Under the pieces are notes generated by a model. The model was not told where the DNA came from. It made no database searches and worked only from the letters and a program-made list of their open reading frames with translations. Below, piece by piece: positions 32,633 to 44,118 of a stretch of 64,000 bases of DNA (position 1 is its first letter; each line of letters begins with the position of its first letter). Made by a program: the position numbers and the translations under genes. The DNA comes from Fallopia convolvulus (Eukaryota > Streptophyta > Magnoliopsida > Caryophyllales > Polygonaceae), in assembly GCA_964016875.1 (NCBI GenBank), contig OZ024728.1, forward strand, positions 13,870,272 to 13,934,271, read 5' to 3'.

Positions 32633-33018
32633 GTTGTTCAAAAACAGTTTTGATGGAAACATAAAGAAAGTGGGTAAAATAATTACATTTTATTTCATAG
32701 AGACATGCAGCCAGAAACAGTTGCTCCTGAGAGGCTGAGAGGGTGCATTCTGTGAGTTTTGTATAATAATATGATAGTTTTGAAGCACTTTGTTTTTTAG
32801 AAAAACAAGTATGTACTATTGTTTATTTTATTTTATTTTATTTTTGTTGTGTGACAGGGAAGTACGTAGTAACACACACCAAACAATGATCATGTAGTCT
32901 TCTCATGCAGTCAAGAGTCTAGACTCTAGAGGAGTTCCATTTGTTGATGTTTTAGTGAATTTTGCATCGAGGATACTTCCCATAGTACTTGAAATTGGTG
33001 TGGACTATACCGATAACC
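32633..33018. other. 3' flank of the zinc-finger gene
   Basis: Presumed 3' untranslated region and spacer. TTTATTTTATTTTATTTTA near 32823 could act as a far-upstream/near-upstream polyadenylation element. No gene seen. Confidence 0.4.
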
Positions 33019-33175
33019 ACTGTTCTAAAAATCCCTTCTAGGCCCCGCCTAGGCGCTGGAAGGTCCCAGCCCGCCTAGACGCCCGTCTAGAACCGCCTAA
33101 ACAACCGTCCAGACCGTCTAGGCGCTAGGCGGCCCCTTTCCGCCCAAGGCCCACCTAGCGTTTTTTAGAACATTG
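33019..33175. mobile_element. Small MITE rich in CTAGGCG, TSD CCGATAACC
   Basis: 157 bp with ends TGTTCTAAAAA and, reversed, TGTTCTAAAAA. The interior is full of GCCTAGGCG/CGTCTAGGCG palindromic units. Direct repeats CCGATAACC flank it (33010-33018 and 33176-33184). The 8-9-bp duplication fits a hAT- or Mutator-type MITE. It has no coding capacity. Confidence 0.75.
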
Positions 33176-33969
33176 CCGATAACCCACCAAGTGTGAGGAT
33201 CCAGACTCAGATAAACATGACTTGTTGTTACCCTGAAACTCGTATGGTATAATTATTGAACCAAGTCTTATTGGGATGTTTGCTAATTGGAAAAGGGAGG
33301 CAACGGAATCATGGAGAACATATTGACTCAACTCAAATAGGAAGTTTGCACAGCCTCTCATGGTAATTGTAATTTCAAGTTTACTTGATGAAATGCATTT
33401 CCTTTTCTAAAGTTCTGCACATTTAATTCGGATGTTGATTGAAGATAACATGCTTCGGTAACATTATGGAGTAAGGTATTACAAGCTGACTGCACATGAT
33501 GAATTGACTTGTTTACAATTATGAATCTCCTTCAATCTTGGCACCTCAGGCAATGAAGAGGTAAACCAGAATGAGATAATTTTCAGCTGTTACATTCTCT
33601 AATCAAGCTCTTTATTGATTGTGTAAATATAGATCTTGGTACACGATAAATATACATTGGGCATCTTAATCTGCAATCAAACTATTCCACGCAAGCTCCA
33701 TTCATGTGAATTGAGATCAACAAATCCCACATGTGTTGCATTTGGTGAGCAAAAAAAAAAACGAAAGAAGCCCGAGATCAACAACCAAATCATGGCCAAG
33801 AAAAATGAAATCATATTATCATCATGGCAAACGAGGTTCAAAATTCCATATAGACTTGACTGACAAATGACAACTATGAAGCACAAAAATTCAAAATTTC
33901 ACACAGTGAGCACAAAAAGACAACCCTAATCGCACGAACCAGGATAAGAGTGAGCAGGAAATTTCAGTT

Positions 33970-34365
33970 TCAATCCTCCCGGCTCTTCATCCTCTCAATC
34001 CTCTGATTCAACTGATCGATCTTGACGAGAAGAGCAGTGAAGGAGTAGAGAAGCCAGTAGAAGATGAGCGCGGCGGCGATGAGGAGGGCGTTGCGCTGGC
34101 TCTTCATGATGGACTTCTGAAACCGGAGAAACTCCGTCGGTGTGCAGGAATCGGACTCGCAACTCGGACGATTCTCGTACTTCCAGTAGATGTCCATTAA
34201 CAGGAAGAGGCAGAAGGGAACGATGGAGAGAAACGGCTTGAGGAGGTTTCGGGTGACGGTGGTCAGGCCCTTTCGGAGGCCGTCAAGGCCCGGGATGGTG
34301 AGGAGGAGGACCATGATTGCCTCTGCGCCCGCGGCGTAGCCCAGCATCACCCACTCTAACGCCAT
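33970..34365 (-). CDS. Short BAP31-like ER membrane protein, 131 aa
   Basis: A single-exon ORF from ATG at 34365 to TGA. Three hydrophobic segments: about residues 5-25 (VMLGYAAGAEAIMVLLLTIP), 42-62 (LSIVPFCLFLLMDIYW) and 93-114 (ALLIAAALIFYWLLYSFTAL). KYENRPSC...CTPTEFLRFQKSIMKSQRN lies between the second and third. This is the membrane part of the B-cell-receptor-associated protein 31 family, which works in the endoplasmic reticulum in protein export/quality control. The long coiled-coil tail and C-terminal retrieval signal of animal BAP31 are absent. Plants have such short forms, so I do not call it truncated. The tail VKIDQLNQRIERMKSRED is a short helix. Confidence 0.85.
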   Translation of the reverse strand: MALEWVMLGYAAGAEAIMVLLLTIPGLDGLRKGLTTVTRNLLKPFLSIVPFCLFLLMDIYWKYENRPSCESDSCTPTEFLRFQKSIMKSQRNALLIAAALIFYWLLYSFTALLVKIDQLNQRIERMKSRED

Positions 34366-34398
34366 TGATGGAGATCGTCTTAAGGTTTTGCTTTCCGA

Positions 34399-34406
34399 AA
34401 ACCCTA
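34399..34406 (-). promoter_or_regulatory. Telo-box in leader/promoter of BAP31-like gene
   Basis: AAACCCTA on the plus strand (TAGGGTTT on the gene's strand) lies about 34-41 bp upstream of the ATG at 34365. Telo-boxes are frequent near starts of plant housekeeping genes and are bound by TRB/PUR-type factors. Identified by motif only. Confidence 0.45.
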
Positions 34407-34582
34407 GATCTCGAGAGACGGTTGGTTTGGCTGATTTGGGGATTTTTCTCCTGCTGCGAGTGAAGACGGGAAATAACGTGGAGAGAAGAAAGGAAGACAG
34501 CGGGGTCCAGGATACTTTCCACGTGGCAGCTCTTTATAACACAAAACATACATTTATGGCAAAGACCAATATAAAAACTAAA

Positions 34583-35081
34583 GGTAAATTCTTTTTGGTA
34601 CCCTTAAGTTTTTGCCTTTTACTTTTGGTGTCCAAGAAAAAAAAAACTTATTCTTCTTGGTACCCTTGAGGTTTTGGCTTTTTCCGTTGACGCCCCTCTC
34701 CGATCAAATTAGCCAATTTCAAGCTTATCATTATGTTCATCACCCTTAAATTAGTAGGATTTGACTATTAAAACATCAAAATTCATAACCAAACTACATC
34801 AATTTAAATTTTAAACAATTTTCTAAACAACCCCTTAAAATAGAGGCTTATTTAAAAATTCAAATTGATGTAGTTTGGTTATGAATTTTGATGTTTTAAT
34901 AGTCAAATCCTACTAATTAAAGGGTGATGAACATAATGGTAAGCTTGAAATTAGCTAATTTGAACCGGAGAGGGACATCAACGGAAAAAGCCAAAATCCC
35001 AGGGGTACCAAGAGGAATAAGTTTTTTCTTGGGCACCAAAAGGAAAAAGCAAAACTTTAGGGACACCAAAAGAAATTTCCC
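34583..35081. mobile_element. Foldback MULE-type MITE, TSD AAAACTAAA
   Basis: 499 bp made of two inverted arms (34583-about 34830 and about 34850-35081) that pair almost end to end. Outer ends are GGTAAATTCTTTTTGG and, reversed, GGGAAATTTCTTTTGG. It is flanked by the 9-bp repeat AAAACTAAA (34574-34582 and 35082-35090). Any ORFs in it are mirror images of each other and not genes. It lies 217 bp upstream of the BAP31-like start codon. Confidence 0.82.
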
Positions 35082-35673
35082 AAAACTAAAAGTATTTTCT
35101 ATATCAGGATTGAAAAGAACATATAAAATTCCTAGTGGATGAGAGATGAAATAGTTCACTAACCTTTGGTCTTTATTTTTTTTTTTTTGATAAATTATTG
35201 CAACAACAACAAGTCAACAATCGTGGCAAGAACTAGGCTACCAGTAAAAAAACAAAGCTAGCCTAAATCACAATCTAATAAATGATGATCTTAAAAATAC
35301 AACAACAAACTAAACATAGAAATAAGAAATTTTGATGTTTCAAATCTTCAAATCTTTAAAACTTCAAATCTGTAATCTTCAAATCTTTAAATCTGAATCC
35401 AGGAACGGAGAATCGAGAAGCCCATCACCACAAGGAAACGAACAAACCCAATAAGAAGATCTCACACAAAGGATTAAAGGTAGTCCAAAAACCTCCAAAT
35501 CCAACCAAAATTAGAGCCACAAGAGGCATAGAACATAAATTTCAGGGAAGGGTCAAGGAAAAGGAAAAAACAGGGAAAAACCGATATTGAAACCAATCAA
35601 TGGAACAACATTAGTAAAGGAAAAAGGAATAAAAAGGAGGAAAAAGGGGGTTACAAGGTGAAGAAAAGTCTAA

Positions 35674-36412
35674 GAGTATCCACAACAATGACTCCCATGC
35701 ACCTTACTTTTTTTATTTCTCTCTCTGCTACATCATTTATGCACCCTTAACAATTTATTCCCACATCAATGCACCCCATAATCTTCTATTTTTTACATTC
35801 TCAACATTTTTCTCTTTTCATATACAATTATACATATACTTTTTTTTCAATAAAAATTACATATATATACCCATTGTTATAAATACTTTTGTTCGTAAAT
35901 AAAAATTATATCATTAATTTAAAATAATCATAATTTTTAATTTAAAAAAACATGGGTGGATAATAAAATAAAAAAAACCATGTATGAATATGCCCACAAA
36001 ATCAAAATGAAACCGATAATAAGTAACCTTTGAAACACATTTTTAAAAAAAAAAGAAGTAATATATAATTATATTTAATTTTTAGAAAACACAAATTTAA
36101 TAATCCAAACACACTTTTCTATACAATATTTAAAAAATTATGATTTAAAAACACAATTAAATTACCCATTCAAACAATTTAAATAAAGGAATAATTAAAT
36201 AAAGTGACAATTTAAATAAAGTGGGGTGCTTAAAACGTGGCGTTGTATATCAAAACACTGTGCTTTGAAAGGGAACACGCGCGCGTGGAGCTTGGTGCAT
36301 CAGTGCACCAAGGTTCATTTTATGCTCCACTTTTTCTTGGGACAAACAAAAATCAAATAAAATAACATTTCTCTACTGTGTGCACCGAAACAAAATGCCG
36401 CTGTAGATGCTC
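35674..36412. mobile_element. PIF/Harbinger-like non-autonomous element, TSD TAA
   Basis: Starts GAGTATCCACAACAATG and ends, reversed, GAGCATCTACAGCGGC. TAA trinucleotides sit at both outer borders (35671-35673 and 36413-36415). GAGCATCTACA-type ends with a 3-bp TWA duplication are typical of PIF/Harbinger MITEs. The 739-bp interior is AT-rich and non-coding. Confidence 0.6.
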
Positions 36413-37728
36413 TAAAAGATCAGTAGAGAAAGAGAGAAGGAAGAACAGGAGAGAGAACAGAGAGAATTAGGGCCGGCTGCCCCTCTCTCTACTAAAAGCT
36501 TGAAGATACCATTTTCAGACTATCATAAGAGAGGTTTCAGTTCATAATCTAGTATGAATGGAAGCAAAACAGATTTGTACGCCGAGATATTGTGACTGGT
36601 ATTGGGATAAATGTAATTCTACTGCAAATCACATTCTGTAAATGTTTTTTTTTTCCTCATTGACATTGATGTCACTTCTCAATGGCATCATTAGTCTATT
36701 ATTGTATTGTCAATGAATTTATTCCTTCTTATTATATCCAGCTAGGTCATTGATTGCTCATAGTACAAAAGCAACATATTGAAAGTGTTGCTGCAAAAAA
36801 TGAACTACCACAATCCTTGTAAATACACCAAAGCTGGCAAAAGATTGCAGGCTAAAGCTGCCAGGAGTAAATACACCAAATCTATCATTTTAGGATTCAA
36901 GGTGTTTTCTCTCCTAATGAACCAGCCAGCAAACCCCTTAAACGGTAGAGCTCTTGATTTATCCTGCTCTGACTTGTCACTCATTATTAGGTTCTGAATG
37001 AGCAGAATTGTTTTTCCCCTTTGCAACATGTACATTAATTCTTTTCATTTTGATCCAGCTGAGAGCTCATTTTGATCCATACATGATTGGATTTCTTTTT
37101 TTTTTGGGTATTCCTGTTTTGTGTGTCACTGTTCCATTCAATCTAAGAACTTTTAAGTTCATCAGACACAATAATACCTAAAACCATCTAATTCACTGCA
37201 AAGAAAATTTACAAAAAAAAAATGCAGGAGACATAAACCACGGAGTCAGGGATTTTCTAGGATGATCAAAGAAAGGAAGTAGCCTGCTAGAATATGATAC
37301 AAAAGACTAGCATCATACATAAACCAGAGATTCATCAAAGTTAGATCTGCAACCCAAAATAATTTGTATCAGACAAAAAGAACAATCATAAATTCAGTAT
37401 ACATAGAGCAACCCAGCACGCTGTAACAGTACTCTGACTACAATCATCTACCCAAATGCATGAAAAGCTAGATTATGCCATCAGTCAAAAAAAAGTATGA
37501 GCCATTATAAAACTGGACTTCAAAAGGAGATCATAATCCAGATATGCCCGTCCTGTTTTAAAGCTATATATAATGAATTGTCATGCAAGAAGTGTGAATG
37601 AATACATTCCAAAGACAGAAAATGGCGCTTACAAGAAAATTACATAGACTTGCATCAAATTTATCTGTCAGGGGCAGAGATTGATTTCAGCTCCCCCTCA
37701 CATAGCCAAAGGCATAGCAGAACACGCA
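36413..37728. other. Intergenic spacer, no gene recognised
   Basis: A purine-rich GAGAGAGAA stretch (36420-36470) is followed by AT-rich sequence. The part near 37600-37728 is likely 3' untranslated sequence of the JAZ-like gene on the minus strand. Small ORFs here show no family features. Confidence 0.35.
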
Positions 37729-40424
37729 TTATTGTTGGAAGAAAAAATGCCTTCTTGTTTTTTTCTCACAAGCATAAGGCCCAGTGCTCATCACCCTACA
37801 ATGCATATACAAAGTCAACAAACTTGTTGTATTCAATATCATTACTTCATTAGGTTACATATATAGTAGTAGTTTTAGCTTCAATGCAGGTATACCTCTC
37901 CTTCCGCTTCTCAAGGAAACGAGCCAATGATGCTTTCCTGAACTGTGGAAGAGCTGTGCAATAAAACACATTATTAGTATCACATTTTGTAGTGTGCACA
38001 TGAGTGCAATACTAATTTCGTGTCAAAGACATGGAATAACCAGACAACTGACACAAACCCAGATTTTTTATTCAATTACTTTTAATTATCATCTTCATTT
38101 CTCCATTTTCTAGTTAGTTTCTTTAATTTCCCATACTTCCATTTCCTAGGTCTTGGCACTTTCCAATTTTCCCCATTATCTGAATAGTTATTATTATTTA
38201 GTTTTAGGAGTTAGACATTATGATTATCTATTATAAATGGAGGAGTACAACTTGTAATTATAGAGCCATGAAAACTGAAGGTGAATACAGACCTAGGATT
38301 CCTACAAATTGGCTTAGTGAAATACTTGCTTTTCTATTCTTTATTTTTTCATTTTTAGACTTATAACAAAGACCTAGGTTTGTTAAACTGTTAATGCAGT
38401 ATAGACAAAATCTGTAAACCGCTAATTAATATATTCAACAATAAGGAACTAACTAATCTTTTCTATGGTTTCTTACCAGATGGTACCATAGCGGGCATGG
38501 AAATAGTTTCTCCTCTGGAAGCAGCAACTCTTTGATGCTCAGGCATGCTAACGGGAGCAGATGAAACGATTTTGGTATTGGTCACGCCTTGTTCATCTTT
38601 GCTAGACTGCAGATTAGCTTTGATAAGAGGTGACTGCACTTTAGTATGACCTGAAAGGCTCGCGTTAGAAGCAAGAAAAGAACCATTTCCAGCCAATAGC
38701 ATTATAGCCTGAGCCTGAACAAAGATTTCATCACAAAGAGCTCAGTAATTTTTTTTTTTTTTTTTTTGCATATGATGACAGTAATTTATTCATGTAAAGG
38801 AAGTTAGTAAATACCTTCTCAGGAGTGATTCCATCGTATACATTAACGGTTCCTGCATAAAAGATTGTCATCTGTGCACGGGCAGTAACAGGCTTTGAAT
38901 TGTTCCTATGGAAAGTATATTACATATTTATAGTAGTCTTTGCATTTAGTTACTTGAGAATAATACTATGATAGTTTCTGGAAATATTGACTTAAATGAT
39001 GCCAAGTTTGATGAGTACCACGGTTCAGTGAAACCGACTGGTCTAACAGGGGAGGTAACGGTCATTGGAACTCCTTGAAATTGTTGCTTTGTGATAACTT
39101 TTTCGACATTGTGGCCAGAGCTGCTAAAATTATGCTTCGCGTATGGATTGTTTGCAGGAAGTGAAAAATTCTGGTTAGATATAGACATCTTTACTTAATT
39201 AAAGACAATAAAGAATGTTGCACAACACATGTAAAGAATTAGTTTGGCCTTGTCCAAGGAAAGACTTGAGGAAACTGTGATTCTGCAAAACAATAAAAGC
39301 GCGTGACTTGTTCACTAACCATTTTATTCATTTCGCCATCTTGACCGGCTCCAGATCTAAGCGACATGAATTGAGAAAAGGAAGAAGCCTTTCTGATGAA
39401 AGGCCACTGTGATTCTGCAAAACAAAAAGGAAATAAAATGTGACACATACAGCGAGATGAGCTATGTGTTTTGGTTCCAATATCTCTTCCCTATTCAATA
39501 AGTATACAATCAATACAGCATCAGCAACAGCAAAAACAACAACACTATCCCAAATTAGTCCCGGTTCAAGATGTATGCACACTTACCCCGAACATGTCAA
39601 GGGTTTGTTTCCAAGAGACGCAAGAAAACAATATCATACATATATATGAAATATATCTCGGGGTAAAAATATCATACATATACAACATCCAATGAAGCAC
39701 CCCTGAGAACTTTATCATGGTGAAATTCTTGACTTTATTTAGAAAGAAAAGGCGACAGCAGGTAGAATACATCCAGTGCATGGTAAGAACAGCTAGAAAA
39801 TTAATTACAACATGTGTTGCAATTCTTTTAATCCTCTTGTTCTCAACCTGCCAGCATGAAGTAAACCCAAAAAAGCAAGGTAATTAACAGAGAGGGAATC
39901 TCATATCATATAGAGTCTCAGCGCCAGAAATCCAGAATCTCTGTTATTTGTCCAAGTAATTTTGCTACCACGGTCACTTTAGGCCAAATGAACAAAACAA
40001 GGGGCAAATTTTCACATTCAAAAACTAAAAAATTATCTGAAACATCCCCATTTAATGGACCAAAAACTGAAGCAACTATTTGGTAGGAAAAATATAAATA
40101 AGAGGAATCTCACAAATTAAGCATCTCAAAACTAAACTGAAAGAACACAATGAAAAATCCAATATGCAGCAAACCCATGCCTTAAAACAACAAATTGAAA
40201 TGTTACCATATACTAAAATTAGAAATCAGGTTCCTAATCGATTACACCCAGTCAGCATCCAAACATTTAAAGAACAACATAAGCAGAAAATACCAGCAAT
40301 CACTGGAGAAAAGTAAAGAGGTTGGAAAGCAAAGAAAAGCAAAACCTTCTTCAGTAATCTCCCGCTTGACAGCAGATAAGGGCTCCTTGGAGTTGGAATT
40401 CAAACCCAAGAAATCTCTCTCCAT
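37729..40424 (-). CDS. JAZ/TIFY repressor (JAZ3/TIFY6B type), 7 exons, ~265 aa
   Basis: Minus-strand exons: 40424-40346, 39414-39320, 39188-39019, 38905-38815, 38714-38477, 37953-37896 and 37795-37729; phases join to 798 nt. It starts MERDFLGLNSNSKEPLSAVK, the N-terminus of the JAZ3/JAZ4 (TIFY6) group. TIFYAG is at residues 128-133 within QMTIFYAGTVNVYDGITPEK. The Jas motif is at 225-244 (ALPQFRKASLARFLEKRKER), split from the tail by a conserved intron. JAZ proteins repress MYC transcription factors in the nucleus through NINJA/TOPLESS (TIFY part). They are destroyed via COI1 when jasmonoyl-isoleucine is present (Jas part). It is shorter than Arabidopsis JAZ3. Oddities: Phe in the degron, and a C-terminus that may be shifted by a 7-A run near 37760. 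An alternative exon at about 39240-39288 is possible. Confidence 0.88.
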
Positions 40425-41359
40425 CTTAAGTCACACCAGCAAATAAACAGTACACAGCCTTATTAGCCAATAGCCAGAAAAATTCCAGCTCCAAGGAAAC
40501 AGAAAGGCTTGAAATGAAAGACCAGGAGGAAGAAGAAGAAAAGAAGAAAGGGGCTAAAACCAGAGAGAACAAATTAGGAAAAAGATTTATATTGAGTGAG
40601 AGAGAGAGAACAAGACTTGGGTCCTCCGCCGGAATTCATCCGAACTTGCAAGGAAAGAGACGGAGAAGAATAATAATAAAGTATTGGCACATGCTAGTTG
40701 CTCCTGCTACTAAACTTGACTTTGAATTTAAATTAAATTAAATGTCACAAGAAGATGTTTAATTTAAGAGAAAAGTCATTATTATATGTCGTGAATGGTT
40801 TGGTGACTTGTGTAGTTGTGTGCTTTGCAGCACGCAGATTGAATTTAAATTATACTGTAGGTCACAGCTTACAAAGTACAACCTGGATGTATTTTATTTT
40901 TGTTCTTATTTGTCATCATCTCGTAATTCTTTTTACACTGAATTTAAATTATCGATTCTTATTATAACTAAGTTCACTATTTCAGTTTATTTGAATTTCA
41001 GTTTTTTTTTGGTATTTTAGACGCATTTTTCTGATATATTCAAGTTATTATACACCTCATCTTAACTCCTTAGATTTTGCTGGAGCGAGATTTTACTTTT
41101 TCAATCTTACGTAAGCTCTAATTTAAAATATTGTTTGAGCTCAATACATTAAAAACTCATCGAGTTTAGCTCATAAGCTGCTCATCTAGTTTGTTCATGA
41201 GTCAAGTTAATAAACAACTCATACATCATCATCTATATCAAGTTGCTGATGAACGACTTGATTCATTTACAACCCTACAAATAATAAAACCAACTACGTA
41301 CAACTTATATGTCACATAAATTGGATGCATCAAAATTAATCTTGTAAGAGTCTTAGCAG
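40425..41359. other. 5' region of JAZ-like gene
   Basis: On the minus strand this holds the presumed leader (CTCTCTCTCTC-rich near 40598-40612) and promoter. No TATA box is assigned with confidence, and no other gene is seen. Confidence 0.4.
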
Positions 41360-41822
41360 TAGAGCTGTCAAAAGCTGACCGAACCCGCCAACCCGACCTG
41401 AACCGCCCGATAATTTTATGTGTCAAGACCCGAAAATTTGAATCCGAAACACGAAATTAAATCAACCGAACCCGATAGAACCCGAAACCCGTTGGGTGAA
41501 ACCCGAAATCCGTTGGTTTGACCGATTTAGTATATTTTAGAATTTTTAAAATTTATTTTGAAAATTATAATATATTTTATTATTAAAATAAATGAAAATA
41601 ATATATTATAATTAAAAATTATTATTTAATTAAAAATTGATTTTGATAATCATAAAAAAAAGGATATTTTAGACCCACTGGTCAATCCGAGCCGACCCGA
41701 CCAAAAACCCGCTACAACCCGACCCGATTAACCCGTGACCCATAACAAACCGTACCCAATTTAACCCGAATCCGAAATGACCGAACCCAAACCCGTCCGA
41801 CCCGACTCGATTGACAGGTCTA
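41360..41822. mobile_element. MITE with CCCGACCCGA motifs, copy 1
   Basis: Ends TAGAGCTGTCAAAA and, reversed, TAGACCTGTCAATCG. Both subterminal regions are full of CCCGAAACCCG/CCCGACCCGA motifs around an AT-rich centre. Flanks CTTAGCAG and CTTATCAA match at 6 of 8 bases, consistent with an old hAT-type 8-bp duplication. The short ORFs it creates are not genes. Confidence 0.7.
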
Positions 41823-42039
41823 CTTATCAAATTTTAGTCCGTATTCTTAACTTTGATCTTATGACTATACAAGTTGTAAGAAGTTGTCCTTTTCATTTGA
41901 AAAAAATAAATATAAATCATAAAGAATATTTTAGTTTAGTTTATACAATCTTTATGTTGCATATGATAAAAAAAAAGTACTTAATGAAAGGAATATAAAC
42001 TTACGCGTTACTACTCTTTAATCCAGTGTTGGTAGCCTG

Positions 42040-42437
42040 TAGACCTGTCAATCGGGTCGGTCGAGCGGGTTCGGGTTCGGTCATTTCGGGTTCGGTTTCG
42101 TTATGGGTCAAGAGTTAATCAGGTCGGGTTGTAGCGGGTTTTCGGTCGGGTCGGGTTGATCAACGAGTCTAAAATATCATTTTTTAAAAGATTATTAAAG
42201 TCAATTTTTAATTAAATAATAATATTTAATAATAATATATTATTTTTATTTATTTTAATAATAAAATATATTATAATTTTCAAAATAAATTTTAAAAATT
42301 CTAAAATATACTAAACGGTCAAACCAACGGGTTTCGGGTTCTATCGGGTTTCGGGTTCAAAATTTCGGGTCTTGACCCTAAAATTATCGGGCGGTTTGAA
42401 TCGGGTTGGCGGATTCGGTCAGATTTTGACAGCTCTA
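42040..42437. mobile_element. MITE with CCCGACCCGA motifs, copy 2, inverted
   Basis: Same family as 41360-41822 in the opposite orientation: starts TAGACCTGTCAATCGG and ends TTGACAGCTCTA. TTGGTAGC before and TTGGTAGG after suggest a separate insertion with its own 8-bp duplication. Together with copy 1 it makes an inverted repeat with a spacer of about 217 bp. Confidence 0.7.
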
Positions 42438-42563
42438 TTGGTAGGTGATTAATGTCTCAATGTCCGATAATTGTAAAACAAAAAAAAAAGATTAGGTAAA
42501 TTAATTACACTTGACCATACAAAATATATCATTTTCACTTGTCCCCTCCCTATAGAATCCATA

Positions 42564-44118
42564 CTAGTATGTATTCTCGTACCTTATACGGGTTTTGTTT
42601 AAATAAAATATTAGTAATAATTTTTTTCAAATACATGAATTATCTAGGAACAAATAATCAATCAATATATATATCTTCTAAACCTGAAGCACTTTTGGAC
42701 AGTTTCGTCATTATAAATTTATATTACACCCAACCTATTTTTAATAATATTTTTTAATCAATTATATATATTATGTGATTCAATCACCTTGTACAATTTC
42801 CAATTTTATACTCTCAACTGATTTGATAATTTTCTTATCAATTTTATATATGCTTAGCTAAATTTTTATCTCTACTTATTATTGCATTATATTCTATGGA
42901 TAAATTTTTATCTCTACTCTATTATATTCCAATATTTAATTATGGTATGATTATCAATTTCAATATCTAGATATAAGATAGATATTCATAATTGTGCAAG
43001 CTCGAAGATTTATATTCTCCGATAAAAAAATATTAAATTTTTTTTTTGTAATAATCATAGATTGTAAATACCACCGTTTTTTTAAAATAAATTGTATTCA
43101 ATATTTTGCACTTTTTATGTGGCTAATGAGTAATGTATGAACAAAGATAAACTTATTAAAACAAACGGACATAAATTACAATTGTGAATTATATTTGGCA
43201 CTTATTAAAATAAGATCGAATTTATGTCCGTTTTAAAATATAGGAAGATTATCGTTTTCAATGAATAATTTTTTTTATATTAATGCATGCAAATATTAAT
43301 ACGAATAATGAGTTTTAATATGTATAAAAATAAAATTACTATTTGTATTCTATCCATATATATGACACATAAAATAGATAAGTTAAATAGATCACCATAT
43401 TTTTAGTTACAAATTTTTTATATCAATATTCTATTAGTAACTATGACAACTTTCTTAATTAATATGGGCCATGTTTTTAATTGAAGATTATATATTAAAT
43501 TTTAGATTTCTTTATAATAATTTTCTATTAGTATGATGATTTTTTATATTATGGACCGTCTAACAAACAAATAAAAATTATTGAACACTTAATCTTAAAT
43601 CGGTTAATCACTATCCATATGTATGACACATAAAAATGCTAATTTAATCCATTAGATTAAAATAGATATGTTTTTTGTCCATAAATATGATGAATATAAA
43701 ATTAATTTTTATTTAACTTTTCTATCCAGAAGTATATTTTTAATTACAGAATTTTAATATTAAGTTTTAATTCATAAGTATGACAAATATAAAATAGTAA
43801 TTTAATATCCCAATTACCTTTTATAATTAGATATCCCATAATATATTAATTTTAATATCTCTGAATGAAATAGATAACTTTTATATCCATGAGGATCAAA
43901 TATGGACCATATTTTAAATTACGGATTTTCATTAATAAAATTTTAGATTCATATATGTTAACTTTCTATTCAAAAGTATAATGACTTTCTTAATTCGTAT
44001 GAATCATATTTTTAACCACGGATTTTTATACTAAATTTTCATTTTTTAATATTAATTTTCTATACATGATAATTTTTTTATTTTCATACATAATTATGTT
44101 GAGTTTTTATATTAATAT
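42564..44118 (-). mobile_element. Helitron-like AT-rich block, left part (copy A)
   Basis: At 42564 the minus strand ends in CTAG followed by T, preceded by a hairpin (ACGGGTATAAGG-type pairing with TACGAG, 42575-42592), as at Helitron 3' termini. From about 42655 onward the sequence matches the reverse complement of about 61280-62690. For example, ATCTTCTAAACCTGAAGCAC and TTAATTAATATGGGCCATG appear in both. The block is cut at 44118 by the Tekay element and resumes at 55067. No helicase gene is present. Confidence 0.6.

Noticed and set aside
33636..33863. 75-codon plus-strand ORF beside the BAP31-like gene
   Set aside because: It lies in the presumed 3' untranslated region of the minus-strand gene and has low-complexity Lys-rich content without a domain.
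34388..34669. 93-codon plus-strand ORF and its mirror at 34917-35159
   Set aside because: They come from the promoter region and the foldback element arms; the two translate the same inverted repeat.
39240..39310. Possible extra JAZ exon (ESQFPQVFPWTRPN)
   Set aside because: The phase does not fit both neighbours. The acceptor region is a local duplicate of the exon 2 acceptor (AATCACAG at both). Direct joining of 39320 to 39188 keeps the frame. It is kept as an alternative only.
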